Assembly (NCBI RefSeq): GCF_019746665.1
Contig: NZ_JAIERS010000006.1
Span: forward strand, 186,001 to 250,000
Direction of reading: 5' to 3'
DNA from: Sphingomonas sp.
Lineage (GTDB): Bacteria; Pseudomonadota; Alphaproteobacteria; Sphingomonadales; Sphingomonadaceae
Length of the DNA stretch: 64,000 nt
In this document: piece by piece, positions 35,420 to 45,230 of the stretch
How positions within the stretch are numbered: the stretch's first letter is position 1
Layout of the letters: every line of letters starts with the position of its first letter
Made by a program: the position numbers and the translations under genes
Notes under the pieces: generated by a model
What the model was told of the DNA's origin: nothing
The model's input: only the letters and a program-made list of their open reading frames with translations
Databases searched by the model: none

Positions 35420-38002
35420 ATGCTCGACGTTCAAGCGCAAGCCCAGCCCGCCGTCACCCGCCGCGAGGATTACCGCCCGCCGGCCTGGCGCGTGCCCGAG
35501 ATCGCGCTCGATTTCGCGCTCGACCCCGCCGCGACCCGGGTGCGCGCGACGCTGACGGTCGAACGTGGCGCGGGCGGGCCGCTGCGGCTCGATGGCGGCG
35601 GGCAGGTGCCGGTGTCGGTGAAGGTGGATGGCGTCGCCGTCAACGACTGGCGGCTGGAGGACGGCGCGCTCGTGCTCGACCTCGCCGGCGACGCGCATGA
35701 GGTGGAAACCGAGTGCGAGATCGCGCCCGATCGCAACACCCAGCTGATGGGGCTCTATGCCTCGAACGGGCTGCTCTGCACCCAGTGCGAGGCGGAAGGC
35801 TTTCGCCGCATCACCTTCTTCCCCGATCGCCCCGACATTCTGAGCGTCTATCGGGTGCGGATGAGCGCCGACAAGGCGCGCTTCCCGGTGCTGCTGGCGA
35901 ATGGCGATCCGGTGGCGAGCGGCGATCTGCCGGGTGGCCGCCACTGGGCCGAATGGCATGATCCCTACCCCAAGCCCTGCTATCTGTTCGCGCTGGTGGC
36001 GGGCGATCTGGTCGCCAATCGCGACACCTTCGTCACCGCCTCGGGCCGGGAAGTGGCGCTCGGTATCTGGGTGCGCGCGGCCGATCTGGCCAAGACCCAG
36101 CACGCGCTCGACGCGCTGAAGATGTCGATGGCGTGGGACGAGCGCGTCTATGGCCGCGAATATGATCTCGATGTGTTCAACATCGTCGCGGTCGACGATT
36201 TCAACTTCGGGGCGATGGAGAACAAGGGCCTCAACATCTTCAATTCGCGCTACATTCTCGCCGATCCCGACACCGCGACCGATTATGATTATGACGCGAT
36301 CGCGGCGGTGGTGGCGCATGAATATTTCCACAATTGGTCGGGCAACCGCGTCACCTGCCGCGATTGGTTCCAGCTGTCGCTGAAGGAGGGCTTCACCGTC
36401 TTTCGCGACCAGAGCTTCTCTGCCGATCTCGGCTCGGCGGCGGTCAAGCGGATCGAGGATGTGCGGACGCTGCGCGCGGCGCAGTTCCCGGAGGATGCCG
36501 GCCCGCTCGCGCACCCGATCCGGCCGGAAAGCTATATCGAAATCTCGAACTTCTACACCGCGACCGTCTATAACAAGGGCGCCGAGGTGATCCGGATGCT
36601 CGCGACGATCCTCGGCCCCGATGCGTTCCGCGCCGGCACCGATCTTTATTTCGCGCGCTTCGACGGCACCGCCGCCACCTGCGAGGATTTCGTCGCGAGC
36701 CTGGAGGAAGCCTCGGGCGTCGACCTCGCCCAGTTCCGCTTGTGGTATAGCCAGGCCGGCACGCCGCGCGTGACCGCGCGGATCGAGCAGGCCGGTGCGG
36801 GCGCGGTGTTGCATTTGGCGCAGAGCTTGCCGCCGACTCCGGGCCAGCCCGACAAGGCGCCGATGGTACTGCCGCTGCGCGTGCGGCTGTTCGGGGCGCG
36901 CAGCGGCGCACCGCTTACCGACGAGCAGCTCGTGCTGCTCACCGAGCCCAGCCAGCGCCTGGTGTTCGACCATCTCGCCGAGCCGCCCCTGCTCTCGATC
37001 AACCGCGGCTTTTCGGCCCCGGTGATCGTCGAGACCGATCGCAGCCCGGCCGAACTCGCCAAGCTCTCGGCGCATGATGACGATCCTTTCGCCCGCTATG
37101 AGGCGATGCAGCAGCTGATGCTCGACACCCTCGTCGCGAGCGTCCGGCACGGGCGCGGCGAGCATCAGGCGGTGGTCGCGGCGGTGGCGGAAACCCTCGC
37201 CAACCCCGCGCTCGATCCGGCCTTCATCGCAGAGGCGGTGCTGTTGCCGTCCGAGGCGTTCATTGGTGATCAGCTGCCGGTGGTCGATCCCGAGGCGGTG
37301 TTCCGCGCCCGCGAGGGGCTGCGCCGCGAGCTGGGGCGCAGTCTCGAGTCCGCCTGGCGCGCCGCTTTCGCACGGACGAGTGGCGAACGCTTCGCTTACA
37401 CCCCCGAAGCCAAGGGTCGCCGCCGGCTGCGCACCGTCTCGCTCAGCTATCTGGCGGCGAGCGGCGCGGAGGATGCGCCCAAGCTCGCCTTCGATCAGTT
37501 CCAGCACGCCGACAACATGACCGATCGCCAGGGCGCGCTCGCCACGCTCGCCCATGGCGACAGTCCGCTGCGTGTGGCCGCGCTCGATATTTTCTACAAC
37601 CGCTATTCGGACAATCCGCTGGTGCTGGACAAATGGTTTTCGACCCAGGCGCTGTCGGCGCGCGACGATACGGTGGCGGCGGTGATCGAGCTGGCCCAGC
37701 ACCGCGACTTCACCCTCGCCAACCCCAATCGCGCGCGCGCGCTGGTCGGCGCGTTCGGGGTGAACCAGCGGGCTTTCCATGCCGCCGATGGCCGCGGCTA
37801 TCGCTTCGTTGCCGATCAGCTGATCGCGCTCGATCGCCTAAACCCGCAGACCGCCGCCAAGCTGCTGCCGCCGCTTGGCCGGTGGAAGCGCTTCACGCCC
37901 GATCGCGCCGCGCTGATGCGCGCTGAGCTCGAGCGTATTCTTGCCGTACCCGGCCTATCGCGCGACAGTTTCGAGCAGGCCTCGAAAAGCCTGCAGGGAT
38001 AA
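35420..38002 (+). CDS. pepN: aminopeptidase N
   Basis: 860 aa M1 zinc metallopeptidase removing N-terminal residues from peptides in the cytosol. GAMEN exopeptidase motif at 264-268; zinc site HEYFH (His300, Glu301, His304) with the third ligand Glu323 in SLKEGF, matching E. coli PepN closely in number and spacing. A four-domain length including the long C-terminal helical domain is kept. I chose ATG 35420 (MLDVQAQAQP); an ATG at 35381 lies in poor context. Confidence 0.96.
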   Translation: MLDVQAQAQPAVTRREDYRPPAWRVPEIALDFALDPAATRVRATLTVERGAGGPLRLDGGGQVPVSVKVDGVAVNDWRLEDGALVLDLAGDAHEVETECEIAPDRNTQLMGLYASNGLLCTQCEAEGFRRITFFPDRPDILSVYRVRMSADKARFPVLLANGDPVASGDLPGGRHWAEWHDPYPKPCYLFALVAGDLVANRDTFVTASGREVALGIWVRAADLAKTQHALDALKMSMAWDERVYGREYDLDVFNIVAVDDFNFGAMENKGLNIFNSRYILADPDTATDYDYDAIAAVVAHEYFHNWSGNRVTCRDWFQLSLKEGFTVFRDQSFSADLGSAAVKRIEDVRTLRAAQFPEDAGPLAHPIRPESYIEISNFYTATVYNKGAEVIRMLATILGPDAFRAGTDLYFARFDGTAATCEDFVASLEEASGVDLAQFRLWYSQAGTPRVTARIEQAGAGAVLHLAQSLPPTPGQPDKAPMVLPLRVRLFGARSGAPLTDEQLVLLTEPSQRLVFDHLAEPPLLSINRGFSAPVIVETDRSPAELAKLSAHDDDPFARYEAMQQLMLDTLVASVRHGRGEHQAVVAAVAETLANPALDPAFIAEAVLLPSEAFIGDQLPVVDPEAVFRAREGLRRELGRSLESAWRAAFARTSGERFAYTPEAKGRRRLRTVSLSYLAASGAEDAPKLAFDQFQHADNMTDRQGALATLAHGDSPLRVAALDIFYNRYSDNPLVLDKWFSTQALSARDDTVAAVIELAQHRDFTLANPNRARALVGAFGVNQRAFHAADGRGYRFVADQLIALDRLNPQTAAKLLPPLGRWKRFTPDRAALMRAELERILAVPGLSRDSFEQASKSLQG

Positions 38003-38064
38003 ACGCGAATTGACGGCGTTCTGGTCGCACCTCACGGAGCGCGCCGTGCTGATCGAGAGCAATC

Positions 38065-39066
38065 ATGGTGCATGAAGGCTCGATGGCGATGTGGCGGCAT
38101 CGCCCCGTCCTGGGTTATGGCCTGGCGGTGGCGTTGGCGGGGGGCGCGGCTATCGTGCGACTTGGCGCCGATGCGATGCTCCCTGCGGGCTTTCCCTATC
38201 TCACTTTCTTTCCCGCGGTCGTTGTCACCGCCTTTGTCGCGGGGGCCGGGCCAGGCATCCTGGCCGGACTGATCAGCTTCGTCGCGGCGTGGTATTTCTT
38301 CGTGCCGCCGGTGCACAGCTTTGCGATCAACGCCGGCGTGCTCACCGCGCAGGGATTTTTCCTGTTCGTCGTCGCGGTGGACATCGCGCTGATCGAGGCG
38401 ATGCACCGCGCCTATGATCGGTTGAATGGCGCGCGCGACGAGATGGCGGGGCTTTATGATCAGCAGCGGATGCTGTTCCGCGAGCTGCAGCACCGGGTGG
38501 CGAACAACCTCGCCTTCATCGCCTCGATCCTGCATTTCCAGAAGCGCCAGATCGCCGCCACGCCCGCGCGGGCCGCCCAGGCGCTCGACGAAGCGCAGGC
38601 GCGACTGACGCTGATGGGGCAGGTCCACCGCCGGCTCTATGATCCCGCCGCGCTCGATCGTCCGTTGAGCGACCATTTCGAGGCGCTCTGCAACGACGTG
38701 ATCGCCGCCTCCGATCGTCCCGACATCGCCTGCCAGGTGGAAGTGGCCGTGCCGCCGCTCGATCTGACGCGGTTGATCGCGCTGTCGCTGTTCGTCAGCG
38801 AAACCGTGACCAACAGCCTCAAGCACGCCTTCGCCGATCGCGCTCAAGGGCGCATCGCGCTGCGTCTGGTCGAGGCCGGAGACCGGCTGGTGCTGGAGGT
38901 GCGCGACGACGGCCGCGGCCTGCCGCCCGGGCACGACGCGGCGACGGCGAGCGGGCTCGGCACCCGCATTACCCGGGCGCTCGCCGATCAGCTACGCGGC
39001 ACGATCGAGACGATCAGCCCGCCGGACGGCGGAACCCTGATCCGATTACGCTTCGCGCAACCCTGA
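38065..39066 (+). CDS. membrane histidine kinase, DUF4118 plus HisKA_2/HWE type
   Basis: 333 aa. Residues about 15-110 form four membrane helices of the DUF4118/KdpD-like sensor type (GFPYLTFFPAVVVTAF is typical). The phosphorylation site His143 is in LQHRVANNLAFI, the HisKA_2/HWE pattern, followed by the ATPase domain with ETVTNSLKHAF, VRDDGRGLP and GLGTRI. No response regulator gene is adjacent, so the partner is elsewhere; alphaproteobacterial HWE kinases often feed the general stress response PhyR. Confidence 0.9.
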   Translation: MVHEGSMAMWRHRPVLGYGLAVALAGGAAIVRLGADAMLPAGFPYLTFFPAVVVTAFVAGAGPGILAGLISFVAAWYFFVPPVHSFAINAGVLTAQGFFLFVVAVDIALIEAMHRAYDRLNGARDEMAGLYDQQRMLFRELQHRVANNLAFIASILHFQKRQIAATPARAAQALDEAQARLTLMGQVHRRLYDPAALDRPLSDHFEALCNDVIAASDRPDIACQVEVAVPPLDLTRLIALSLFVSETVTNSLKHAFADRAQGRIALRLVEAGDRLVLEVRDDGRGLPPGHDAATASGLGTRITRALADQLRGTIETISPPDGGTLIRLRFAQP

Positions 39067-39159
39067 GCAGCAGGCCCCCCGCAAGGGTTATCCGCGATCT
39101 GGACGGTGCGCGTCGGTCGAACGAGCCTGTGTCGCTACCGCAGCCGATGCGAAAGCCAA

Positions 39160-39888
39160 CTACGGGTCGACCGACCGAGCGGGGTCCAGCCGACGGCGCC
39201 CGCGTCGCAAGCTTCGCTCCAGATGCATCCGCGCCGCGCGCTTGGCGGCGCCAACGTCTTGCTTGCGGATCGCTTCCACCAGCCGCCGGTGTTCGCCCTG
39301 GATCGTGCGCAGATAAGCGGCGCGGGCGGCGGCCTGTTCCTCTCCGGTGGCGACGTTTCGCCGTGGCACCAGGCTCGCGCCCAGAAACTCGATGATGCGC
39401 ACGAAATACTGGTTGTGCGTGGCATGGGCGATCGCGTTGTGCATGGCGATGTCGGCCGCGACGCCATCGCCCCCCAGCCGCAAGTCCTCCTCGATCGCGG
39501 CCACGGCATTGTCGATGGCGACAAGGTCATCGCCGGTCCGGCGTTCGGCCGCGAGCCCCGCCATCTCGGTTTCGATCGCGATCCGCAGTTCGAGCAGACG
39601 AAGCACGTCCTCAAGGTCGGCGAGTTCCGTCGCGCTGACCTGAAAAGCCTGTGGCGCGCTGCGCACGAACACGCCCGAGCCTTGCCGGGCCTCGACCCAG
39701 CCTTCGGCCGAAAGGCGGGCGATCGCTTCGCGGACCACGGTGCGGCTGATGCCAAGCTCGGCAACAAGCGCGCGTTCTGGTGGCAGCCGGTCGCCACGGG
39801 CCAGTTCGCCGCTGCGGATCCGCTCTCGCAACAGTTCGACAAGGTCGGCGGCCATCGATCGCCGTGCCGGCATCTTCAGTGCTTCCAT
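39160..39888 (-). CDS. GntR/FadR family transcriptional regulator (uronate operon)
   Basis: 242 aa. Winged helix (about 12-75) with LPPERALVAELGISRTVVREAIARL and the wing GSGVFV; C-terminal FCD ligand domain (about 90-220) with the metal-site residues Asp-x3-His (DIAMH), EHRRLV and ARMHLE. FCD regulators of this kind usually sense sugar acids. It diverges from the GH105-MFS-kduI-kduD-kdgK operon across a 141-base gap containing the shared operator-like element, so it probably represses the operon and itself. Confidence 0.92.
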   Translation of the reverse strand: MEALKMPARRSMAADLVELLRERIRSGELARGDRLPPERALVAELGISRTVVREAIARLSAEGWVEARQGSGVFVRSAPQAFQVSATELADLEDVLRLLELRIAIETEMAGLAAERRTGDDLVAIDNAVAAIEEDLRLGGDGVAADIAMHNAIAHATHNQYFVRIIEFLGASLVPRRNVATGEEQAAARAAYLRTIQGEHRRLVEAIRKQDVGAAKRAARMHLERSLRRGRRRLDPARSVDP

Positions 39889-39952
39889 GACCCTCGCTCG
39901 ATGATAATGCGTGTGAAACTACCCGGCGGAACAGCCTGCGTCACGACTTAAG

Positions 39953-39971
39953 ATTGGTATGATGACATTAT
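39953..39971. promoter_or_regulatory. operator/promoter element, copy 1
   Basis: ATTGGTATGATGAC (39953-39966) is identical to 48651-48664; TGGACAGGG follows 11 bases later here (39978-39986) and 13 bases later there. The arms TGGT-N6-ACAT are an imperfect version of the inverted repeat seen in copy 2, and TATGAT inside could serve as a -10. It lies midway between the divergent regulator and GH105 genes. Confidence 0.7.
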
Positions 39972-40029
39972 CAGCAGTGGACAGGGCGGCATTTGCCCGA
40001 TAACGATGGGCGGCGTTGGGAGAGTGACT

Positions 40030-41154
40030 GTGGCGTCCATACAAGCGACGGGTTCCAACCCCGCCCGGCACGATCATGCCGCGTTGCAGGCGTTGCTCGA
40101 TCGGCTGATCGGCGCGCTGATCGGCATTCGTGACGAAGACAGCGCGTTCCTGGTCGGTATCGTCGATGGTCGGCGATACGACATCAAGAGCTGGGACGTT
40201 TGGGACTGGACTCAGGGGGTCGGGCTCTATGGGCTGGTGCGGACCCATGAGCGGACCGGCGACGCGAACACGCTCGATCTTGTCCGGTCGTGGTTCGGCG
40301 CGCGGCTCGCCGAGCCGCCGCCGCCGCGCACGATCAACACGGTGGCGCCGGTCTATGCGCTCGCTCACCTGGCGGCCGCGGATGGCGATGCCGCCCTGCG
40401 GGCGCTCGCCGCCGACTGGGCGGCGTGGGTGATGAACGATCTGCCCCGTACCACCGAGGGTGGGTTCCAGCATATTGTCGTCGATCATCGCAACGAAGGC
40501 CAGCTGTGGGACGACAGCTTGATGATGACCGCGTTGCCGCTGGCGCGCGCCGGGCTGCTGCTAAACCGCCCAGATTATGTCGAGGAAGCGGTGCGGCAAT
40601 TCCTCGTCCACACCAAATATCTCGCCGATCGTGCCACCGGCCTGTGGTTCCACGGCTGGTCATTCGTCACACGCGATCATCTGTCGGCGGCGTTATGGGC
40701 ACGTGGCAACAGCTGGGTGACGATGGCGATCCCCGATCTGATTGAACTGATCGATCTGCCCCGCGATGGCGCGGTTGGCGCGTTCCTGATCGAAACGCTG
40801 CGCGCCCAGGTGGCGGCGCTCGCGGCGTGCCAGCGCGATGACGGGCTGTGGCCGACCCTGCTCGATGATCCGGACAGCTATGGCGAAGCCTCCGCGACGG
40901 CGGGCTTCGCCTATGGCATCCTGAAGGGGGTCCGGCTCGGCCTGCTCGATCCAAGCTATGCCCCATGCGGCGCGCGGGCGCTCGACGCGGTGGTCGCCAA
41001 TATCGATCCGGTCACCGGCGCGCTTGGCAATGTCTCGTTCGGCACCCCCATTTTCGCGACTCGCGAGGAATATGCGCGGGTTCCGCTCACCACCATGCCC
41101 TATGGACAGGCAATGGCGATCCTCGCGCTCGACGAGGGATTGCGCGCCGCATGA
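40030..41154 (+). CDS. GH105/GH88-type unsaturated glucuronyl hydrolase
   Basis: About 374 aa, (alpha/alpha)6 barrel enzyme that hydrates the C4-C5 double bond of unsaturated uronyl ends left by lyases and so releases the unsaturated monosaccharide. The catalytic-Asp motif is QLWDDSLMM (Asp161, Asp162), and WARGNSWV corresponds to the conserved WxRGNGW of YteR/YesR. No signal peptide, hence cytosolic and acting on imported oligosaccharides. GTG 40030 has GGGAGAG at good distance; ATG 40006 in frame is the alternative. First gene of a five-gene coupled operon. Confidence 0.9.
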   Translation: MASIQATGSNPARHDHAALQALLDRLIGALIGIRDEDSAFLVGIVDGRRYDIKSWDVWDWTQGVGLYGLVRTHERTGDANTLDLVRSWFGARLAEPPPPRTINTVAPVYALAHLAAADGDAALRALAADWAAWVMNDLPRTTEGGFQHIVVDHRNEGQLWDDSLMMTALPLARAGLLLNRPDYVEEAVRQFLVHTKYLADRATGLWFHGWSFVTRDHLSAALWARGNSWVTMAIPDLIELIDLPRDGAVGAFLIETLRAQVAALAACQRDDGLWPTLLDDPDSYGEASATAGFAYGILKGVRLGLLDPSYAPCGARALDAVVANIDPVTGALGNVSFGTPIFATREEYARVPLTTMPYGQAMAILALDEGLRAA

Positions 41155-42632
41155 CGCGCCGCATCGGCCCGTCGACCTATGTCGCTTATGGCGCCGCCGA
41201 CATGTTCGGCTCGGGCGCGATGGCGGTGATCAACAGCTGGGTGCTGTTCTTCTACACCAGCTTCTGCGGGCTCACCGCGCTGCAGGCGACGGCGATCTTC
41301 GGCATCGCGCGCATTCTCGACGCGGTGAGCGGCACCGTCATCGGTCATTGGTCCGATGTGATCGGCGCGACGTGGATCGGGCGGCGGTTCGGGCGGCGGC
41401 GGGCGTTCCTGCTGCTGTCGCTGCCGCTGATGCCGTGCTTCGCGCTGATGTGGGTGAGCGGGCAGAGCTTTCTCTACTATCTCGCCACCTATCTGTTCTT
41501 CGAAGTGCTCTACGCAAGCGTGCTCATCCCCTATGAGACGCTGGCGGCGGAAATGACCGACGATTATCGCGTGCGCGCGCGACTTGCCGGCGCGCGGATC
41601 CTCACCGGCCAGGCCGCGGTCTTCCTGTCGAGCATCCTGCCGGCCTGGATCACCGGCGGCAAGGCGGCGGCGACCGCGCACACTTTCTTCCTGATGGGCG
41701 CGATCTTCTCCGCGATCTTCATCGCCTCGGTGCTGGTGACCTATCTGTTCACCTGGGAGCGCGAGCGCACCGCGCCGCCGCCGCGGCTTGGGCTCGGCGA
41801 CCTGCTGCGCAATGCCGGATCGACCTTTCGCATCCGCGCCTTCCGGCAGCATCTGGGGGTTTATCTCGGCGGCTTCACCGCGAACGACGTGGCGGCGGCG
41901 ACCTTCACCTACTTCATCGTGTTCGTGGTGGGGGGCAGCGTCGCGCAGGCATCACTGCTGCTGGGGGTGATGACAGCGGCGCAGTTTGCTTCGGTGATCG
42001 TGTTCACCTGGCTGACCACGCGGATCGGGCCGGCCCGCGCCTTTCAGCTGGCGGCATCGGCGTCGATCGCGGGCTTGCTGCTGATGACGGTGGTGGTTTT
42101 GGTGCCGATGCCGATCGCGCCGCTCGCCGCGTTGCTGCCAGTGGTCGTCGTCGCAGGGTTCGGGCGTGGGGGCATCGTCTACGTCCCGTGGCACAGCTAT
42201 AACTACATCGCCGATGTCGACGAGATCGTCACCACGCGCCGCCGCGAAGGCGTGTTCGCGGGGGTGATGACGATGGTACGCAAGGCGGTGGGTGCCGCCG
42301 CGATCGCGCTGGTTGGGCTGTTGCTCGATGCGTTCGGCTTCGTCCCGCAGGCGACCGCGCAACCGGCGAGCGCGCGGACCGCGATCATGCTCGCGCTGGT
42401 GGTCGTGCCGGTCGTGTCGATGCTGCTGGGGATGCTGGTATCGCGCCGGTTCATCCTCGGCCCCGCCAGCCATGCGGTGCTGATGGACGAGATCGCCCGG
42501 CTGCGCGGCGGCGATCGCCGCCCGCCCGCCGACGATGTGGCCCCGGTGATCAGCGGGCTGACCGGCGTCGGCAACGACCGGCTCTGGGCGGGCCAACTCG
42601 ACCTTCGACCCCTTCAAGCGGAGAGACGCTGA
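41151..42632 (+). CDS. GPH-family sugar:cation symporter (MFS)
   Basis: 493 aa inner-membrane carrier with about twelve helices, of the glycoside-pentoside-hexuronide type: [15 protein letters not shown] start, [12 protein letters not shown] loop 2-3 with RRFGRRRAF, and [22 protein letters not shown], the family's cytoplasmic motif. Probably imports (unsaturated) uronate oligosaccharides or monomers. ATG 41151 overlaps the GH105 stop (ATGA), and its stop overlaps kduI (TGATG). Confidence 0.9.
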   Translation: MTRRIGPSTYVAYGAADMFGSGAMAVINSWVLFFYTSFCGLTALQATAIFGIARILDAVSGTVIGHWSDVIGATWIGRRFGRRRAFLLLSLPLMPCFALMWVSGQSFLYYLATYLFFEVLYASVLIPYETLAAEMTDDYRVRARLAGARILTGQAAVFLSSILPAWITGGKAAATAHTFFLMGAIFSAIFIASVLVTYLFTWERERTAPPPRLGLGDLLRNAGSTFRIRAFRQHLGVYLGGFTANDVAAATFTYFIVFVVGGSVAQASLLLGVMTAAQFASVIVFTWLTTRIGPARAFQLAASASIAGLLLMTVVVLVPMPIAPLAALLPVVVVAGFGRGGIVYVPWHSYNYIADVDEIVTTRRREGVFAGVMTMVRKAVGAAAIALVGLLLDAFGFVPQATAQPASARTAIMLALVVVPVVSMLLGMLVSRRFILGPASHAVLMDEIARLRGGDRRPPADDVAPVISGLTGVGNDRLWAGQLDLRPLQAERR

Positions 42633-43471
42633 TGTTCGAACGAAGCTATTACGCCACCCATCCCGACATGATGGAATGCGTGTCGAACGACGAGCTGCGC
42701 GACCGCTATCTGATCCAGCATCTGTTCCGGCCGGGCGAATGCGTGCTGTACTACACCCATGCCGATCGCTTCGTGATCGGCGGGGTCGCGGTGGCGGACG
42801 CGCCGGTGGCGCTGCCGGCGCAGGCCGAGCCGCCCTCGGCCGCCGGGCATCCGTTTCTCGAACGGCGCGAGCTGGCGATCGTCAATGTCGGCGCGGGGGA
42901 CGGCGCGGTGACGGTGGACGGCGAAGCCTTCACGCTGGCGAGCAAGGATTGCCTCTACGTCACGATGGGGGCGAAGGAGGTGGTGTTTTCGGGCGCGGGC
43001 GCGCGCTTCTATCTCGCCTCCTGCCCGGCGCACAAAACCTTCGCCACCCGCAAGCTGTCGATCGCCGACGCCAATGCGCTCGAACGCGGCAGCCGGGAGG
43101 AATCGAACGAGCGTACCATCTACCAGCTCGTCATCCCCGGCGTGTGCGATTCAGCGCAACTGGTTATGGGGCTGACGGTGCTGAAGCCCGGCAGCGTGTG
43201 GAACACGATGCCGCCGCACATCCATGAGCGCCGCAGCGAGATTTACTTCTACTTCGATCTGCCTAATCCCAACGACCGCGTGTTCCATTACATGGGCGCG
43301 GGCGAGGCGATGCGGCACATCGTGATGGCCAACGAGGAAGCGGTGATCAGTCCGCCCTGGTCGATCCACATGGGATCGGGCACCCGCGCTTATGCCTTCA
43401 TCTGGGCGATGGCGGGCGAGAACCAGGATTATACCGACATGGCGGTGCTCGACATCTGCCAGCTGGCCTGA
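42632..43471 (+). CDS. kduI: 5-dehydro-4-deoxy-D-glucuronate isomerase
   Basis: 279 aa cupin-fold zinc enzyme converting 4-deoxy-L-threo-5-hexosulose-uronate (DKI) to 2,5-diketo-3-deoxygluconate. The zinc ligands are His196, His198, Glu203 ([10 protein letters not shown]) and His246 (WSIHMG), as in the E. coli enzyme. It is the key marker that the polymer supplies glucuronyl/galacturonyl-type unsaturated units. ATG overlaps the symporter stop by one base. Confidence 0.96.
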   Translation: MFERSYYATHPDMMECVSNDELRDRYLIQHLFRPGECVLYYTHADRFVIGGVAVADAPVALPAQAEPPSAAGHPFLERRELAIVNVGAGDGAVTVDGEAFTLASKDCLYVTMGAKEVVFSGAGARFYLASCPAHKTFATRKLSIADANALERGSREESNERTIYQLVIPGVCDSAQLVMGLTVLKPGSVWNTMPPHIHERRSEIYFYFDLPNPNDRVFHYMGAGEAMRHIVMANEEAVISPPWSIHMGSGTRAYAFIWAMAGENQDYTDMAVLDICQLA

Positions 43472-44226
43472 TGCGGAACCCGTTCGATCTGAGCGGCAAG
43501 GCCGCGATCGTCACCGGCGCCAACACCGGCATCGGCCAGGCGATCGCCGTCGCGCTTGCCGAGGCGGGCGCCGATATCGCCTGTGTCGGCCGCACGCCCG
43601 CCGAGGAGACGGCGGCGCGGATTCGCGACCTCGGCGGCCGGGCCGCGATCATCAGCGCTGACCTGTCGACCATCGAGCCGGTCGGCCGGGTGGTTCAGGA
43701 AACGATCGCGCGGCTGGGCAGGCTCGACATTCTCGTCAACAATGCCGGCATCATCCGCCGCGCCGATGCGGTGGACTTCACCGAGGCCGATTGGGACGCG
43801 GTGGTCGATACCAATTTGAAAAGCGTGTTCTTCCTCTGCCAGGCCGCCGGCCGCCATATGATCGCGCAAAGGGCGGGCAAGATCATCAACATCGCCTCGA
43901 TGCTCACCTTCCAGGGCGGCATCCGGGTGCCGAGCTATACGGCGTCCAAATCGGGGATTGGCGGGCTCACCAAGCTGCTCGCCAATGAATGGGCGGGGCA
44001 GGGCGTCAACGTCAACGCGATCGCGCCGGGCTATATCGCGACCAACAATACGGCGGCGCTCCAGGCCGACGAGGCGCGCAATCGGGCAATCCTGGAGCGC
44101 ATCCCCGCTGGCCGCTGGGGCGCCGCCAGCGATCTCGGCGGCGCGGCGGTGTTCCTTGCCTCGTCGGCCGCCGATTACGTGCAGGGGCACATCCTCGCGG
44201 TCGATGGCGGCTGGCTCGCGCGATGA
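43471..44226 (+). CDS. kduD: 2-dehydro-3-deoxy-D-gluconate 5-dehydrogenase
   Basis: 251 aa classical SDR reducing 2,5-diketo-3-deoxygluconate to KDG. TGANTGIG (15-22) binds NAD(P); NNAG at 90-93; catalytic Ser143, Tyr156 and Lys160 (SYTASK). It ends with HILAVDGGW as in KduD proteins. ATG overlaps the kduI stop (TGATG), so product is handed from the preceding enzyme. Confidence 0.95.
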   Translation: MRNPFDLSGKAAIVTGANTGIGQAIAVALAEAGADIACVGRTPAEETAARIRDLGGRAAIISADLSTIEPVGRVVQETIARLGRLDILVNNAGIIRRADAVDFTEADWDAVVDTNLKSVFFLCQAAGRHMIAQRAGKIINIASMLTFQGGIRVPSYTASKSGIGGLTKLLANEWAGQGVNVNAIAPGYIATNNTAALQADEARNRAILERIPAGRWGAASDLGGAAVFLASSAADYVQGHILAVDGGWLAR

Positions 44227-45230
44227 GCCGGCTGCTCGCCTTTGGCGAAATCATGCTCCGCCTGTCGCCGCCGGGGCGCGAGCTGCTGTTGCAGACGCCC
44301 AAGCTCGACGTCTGGGTGGCGGGCGCCGAGGCCAATGTCGCGACCCAGCTCTCGCGGTTGGGGCACGACGTTGGCTTCGCGAGCGCGGTGCCCGACAATG
44401 ACCTTGGCCGCGCGGCGATCGCCACCTTGCGCGGCCACGGCATCGACACCAGCGGCATCGCGCTGCGGGGCGACCGGATGGGGCTGTACTTCGTCACCTC
44501 GGGCGCCGGAATGCGCGCGACCGAGGTGATTTATGACCGCGCCCACAGCGCCTTCGCCGAGACCCCGGCGGCGGCGTGGGATTGGGAGACGCTGCTCGCC
44601 GGTGTCGACCACCTGCATCTTTCGGGCATCACGCCCGCGCTGGGGCCGGTTCCGGCCGCGAGCGCGCTGGCGGCGGTCCGCGCGGCGCGTGCACGCGGCA
44701 TCGCCATTTCGTTCGACGGCAACTACCGCGCGAAGCTGTGGGAGCGGTGGGACGGCAACCCGCGCACGATCCTGCGCGGGTTGGTCGAGCACGCGACGAT
44801 CCTGTTCGGCACCCACCGCGATATCGCCCTGCTGCTCGACCAGGCATTTGCGGGTGATGGCGCGGCGCGGCGGCGAGCGGCGGCCGAGGCGACCTTCGCG
44901 GCTTTTCCCCGCTTGCAGCTGATCGCCTCGACCGCGCGGCATGTCGAAAGCGTCGATCGCCACCGCCTTTCCGCGCGGATCGACACCCGCGACGGCGCCG
45001 TCCAGACCGAAGACGTGGTGGTCACGGGCATTGTCGACCGGATCGGCGGCGGCGATGCGTTCGCGGCAGGCGTGCTCCATCGTCTGCGCTCGGGCGGCGA
45101 CATCGCCGGGGCCGCGCGTGACGGGCTGGCGCTCGCCGTGCTGAAACATTCGCTGCCCGGCGACGCGGGGTTGTTCCGCCAGCCCGATCTCGACGCCTAT
45201 CTCGCGGGCGGGCTCGACGTCCGCCGATAG
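44223..45230 (+). CDS. kdgK: 2-dehydro-3-deoxygluconokinase (KDG kinase)
   Basis: 335 aa PfkB-family kinase phosphorylating KDG to KDPG for the Entner-Doudoroff aldolase. It starts LLAFGEIMLRLSPPG, has GAEANVATQLSRLG, SFDGNYRAKLW (KDG-kinase signature with the substrate-binding region) and the catalytic GGGDAFAAG with Asp278. ATG overlaps kduD (ATGA). Its last 34 bases overlap the convergent ROK gene. No KDPG aldolase is present in the window. Confidence 0.95.
   Translation: MSRLLAFGEIMLRLSPPGRELLLQTPKLDVWVAGAEANVATQLSRLGHDVGFASAVPDNDLGRAAIATLRGHGIDTSGIALRGDRMGLYFVTSGAGMRATEVIYDRAHSAFAETPAAAWDWETLLAGVDHLHLSGITPALGPVPAASALAAVRAARARGIAISFDGNYRAKLWERWDGNPRTILRGLVEHATILFGTHRDIALLLDQAFAGDGAARRRAAAEATFAAFPRLQLIASTARHVESVDRHRLSARIDTRDGAVQTEDVVVTGIVDRIGGGDAFAAGVLHRLRSGGDIAGAARDGLALAVLKHSLPGDAGLFRQPDLDAYLAGGLDVRR

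Noticed and set aside
35333..37780. 815-codon open frame antisense to pepN
   Set aside because: Shadow of pepN; no domain and no plausible start with SD.
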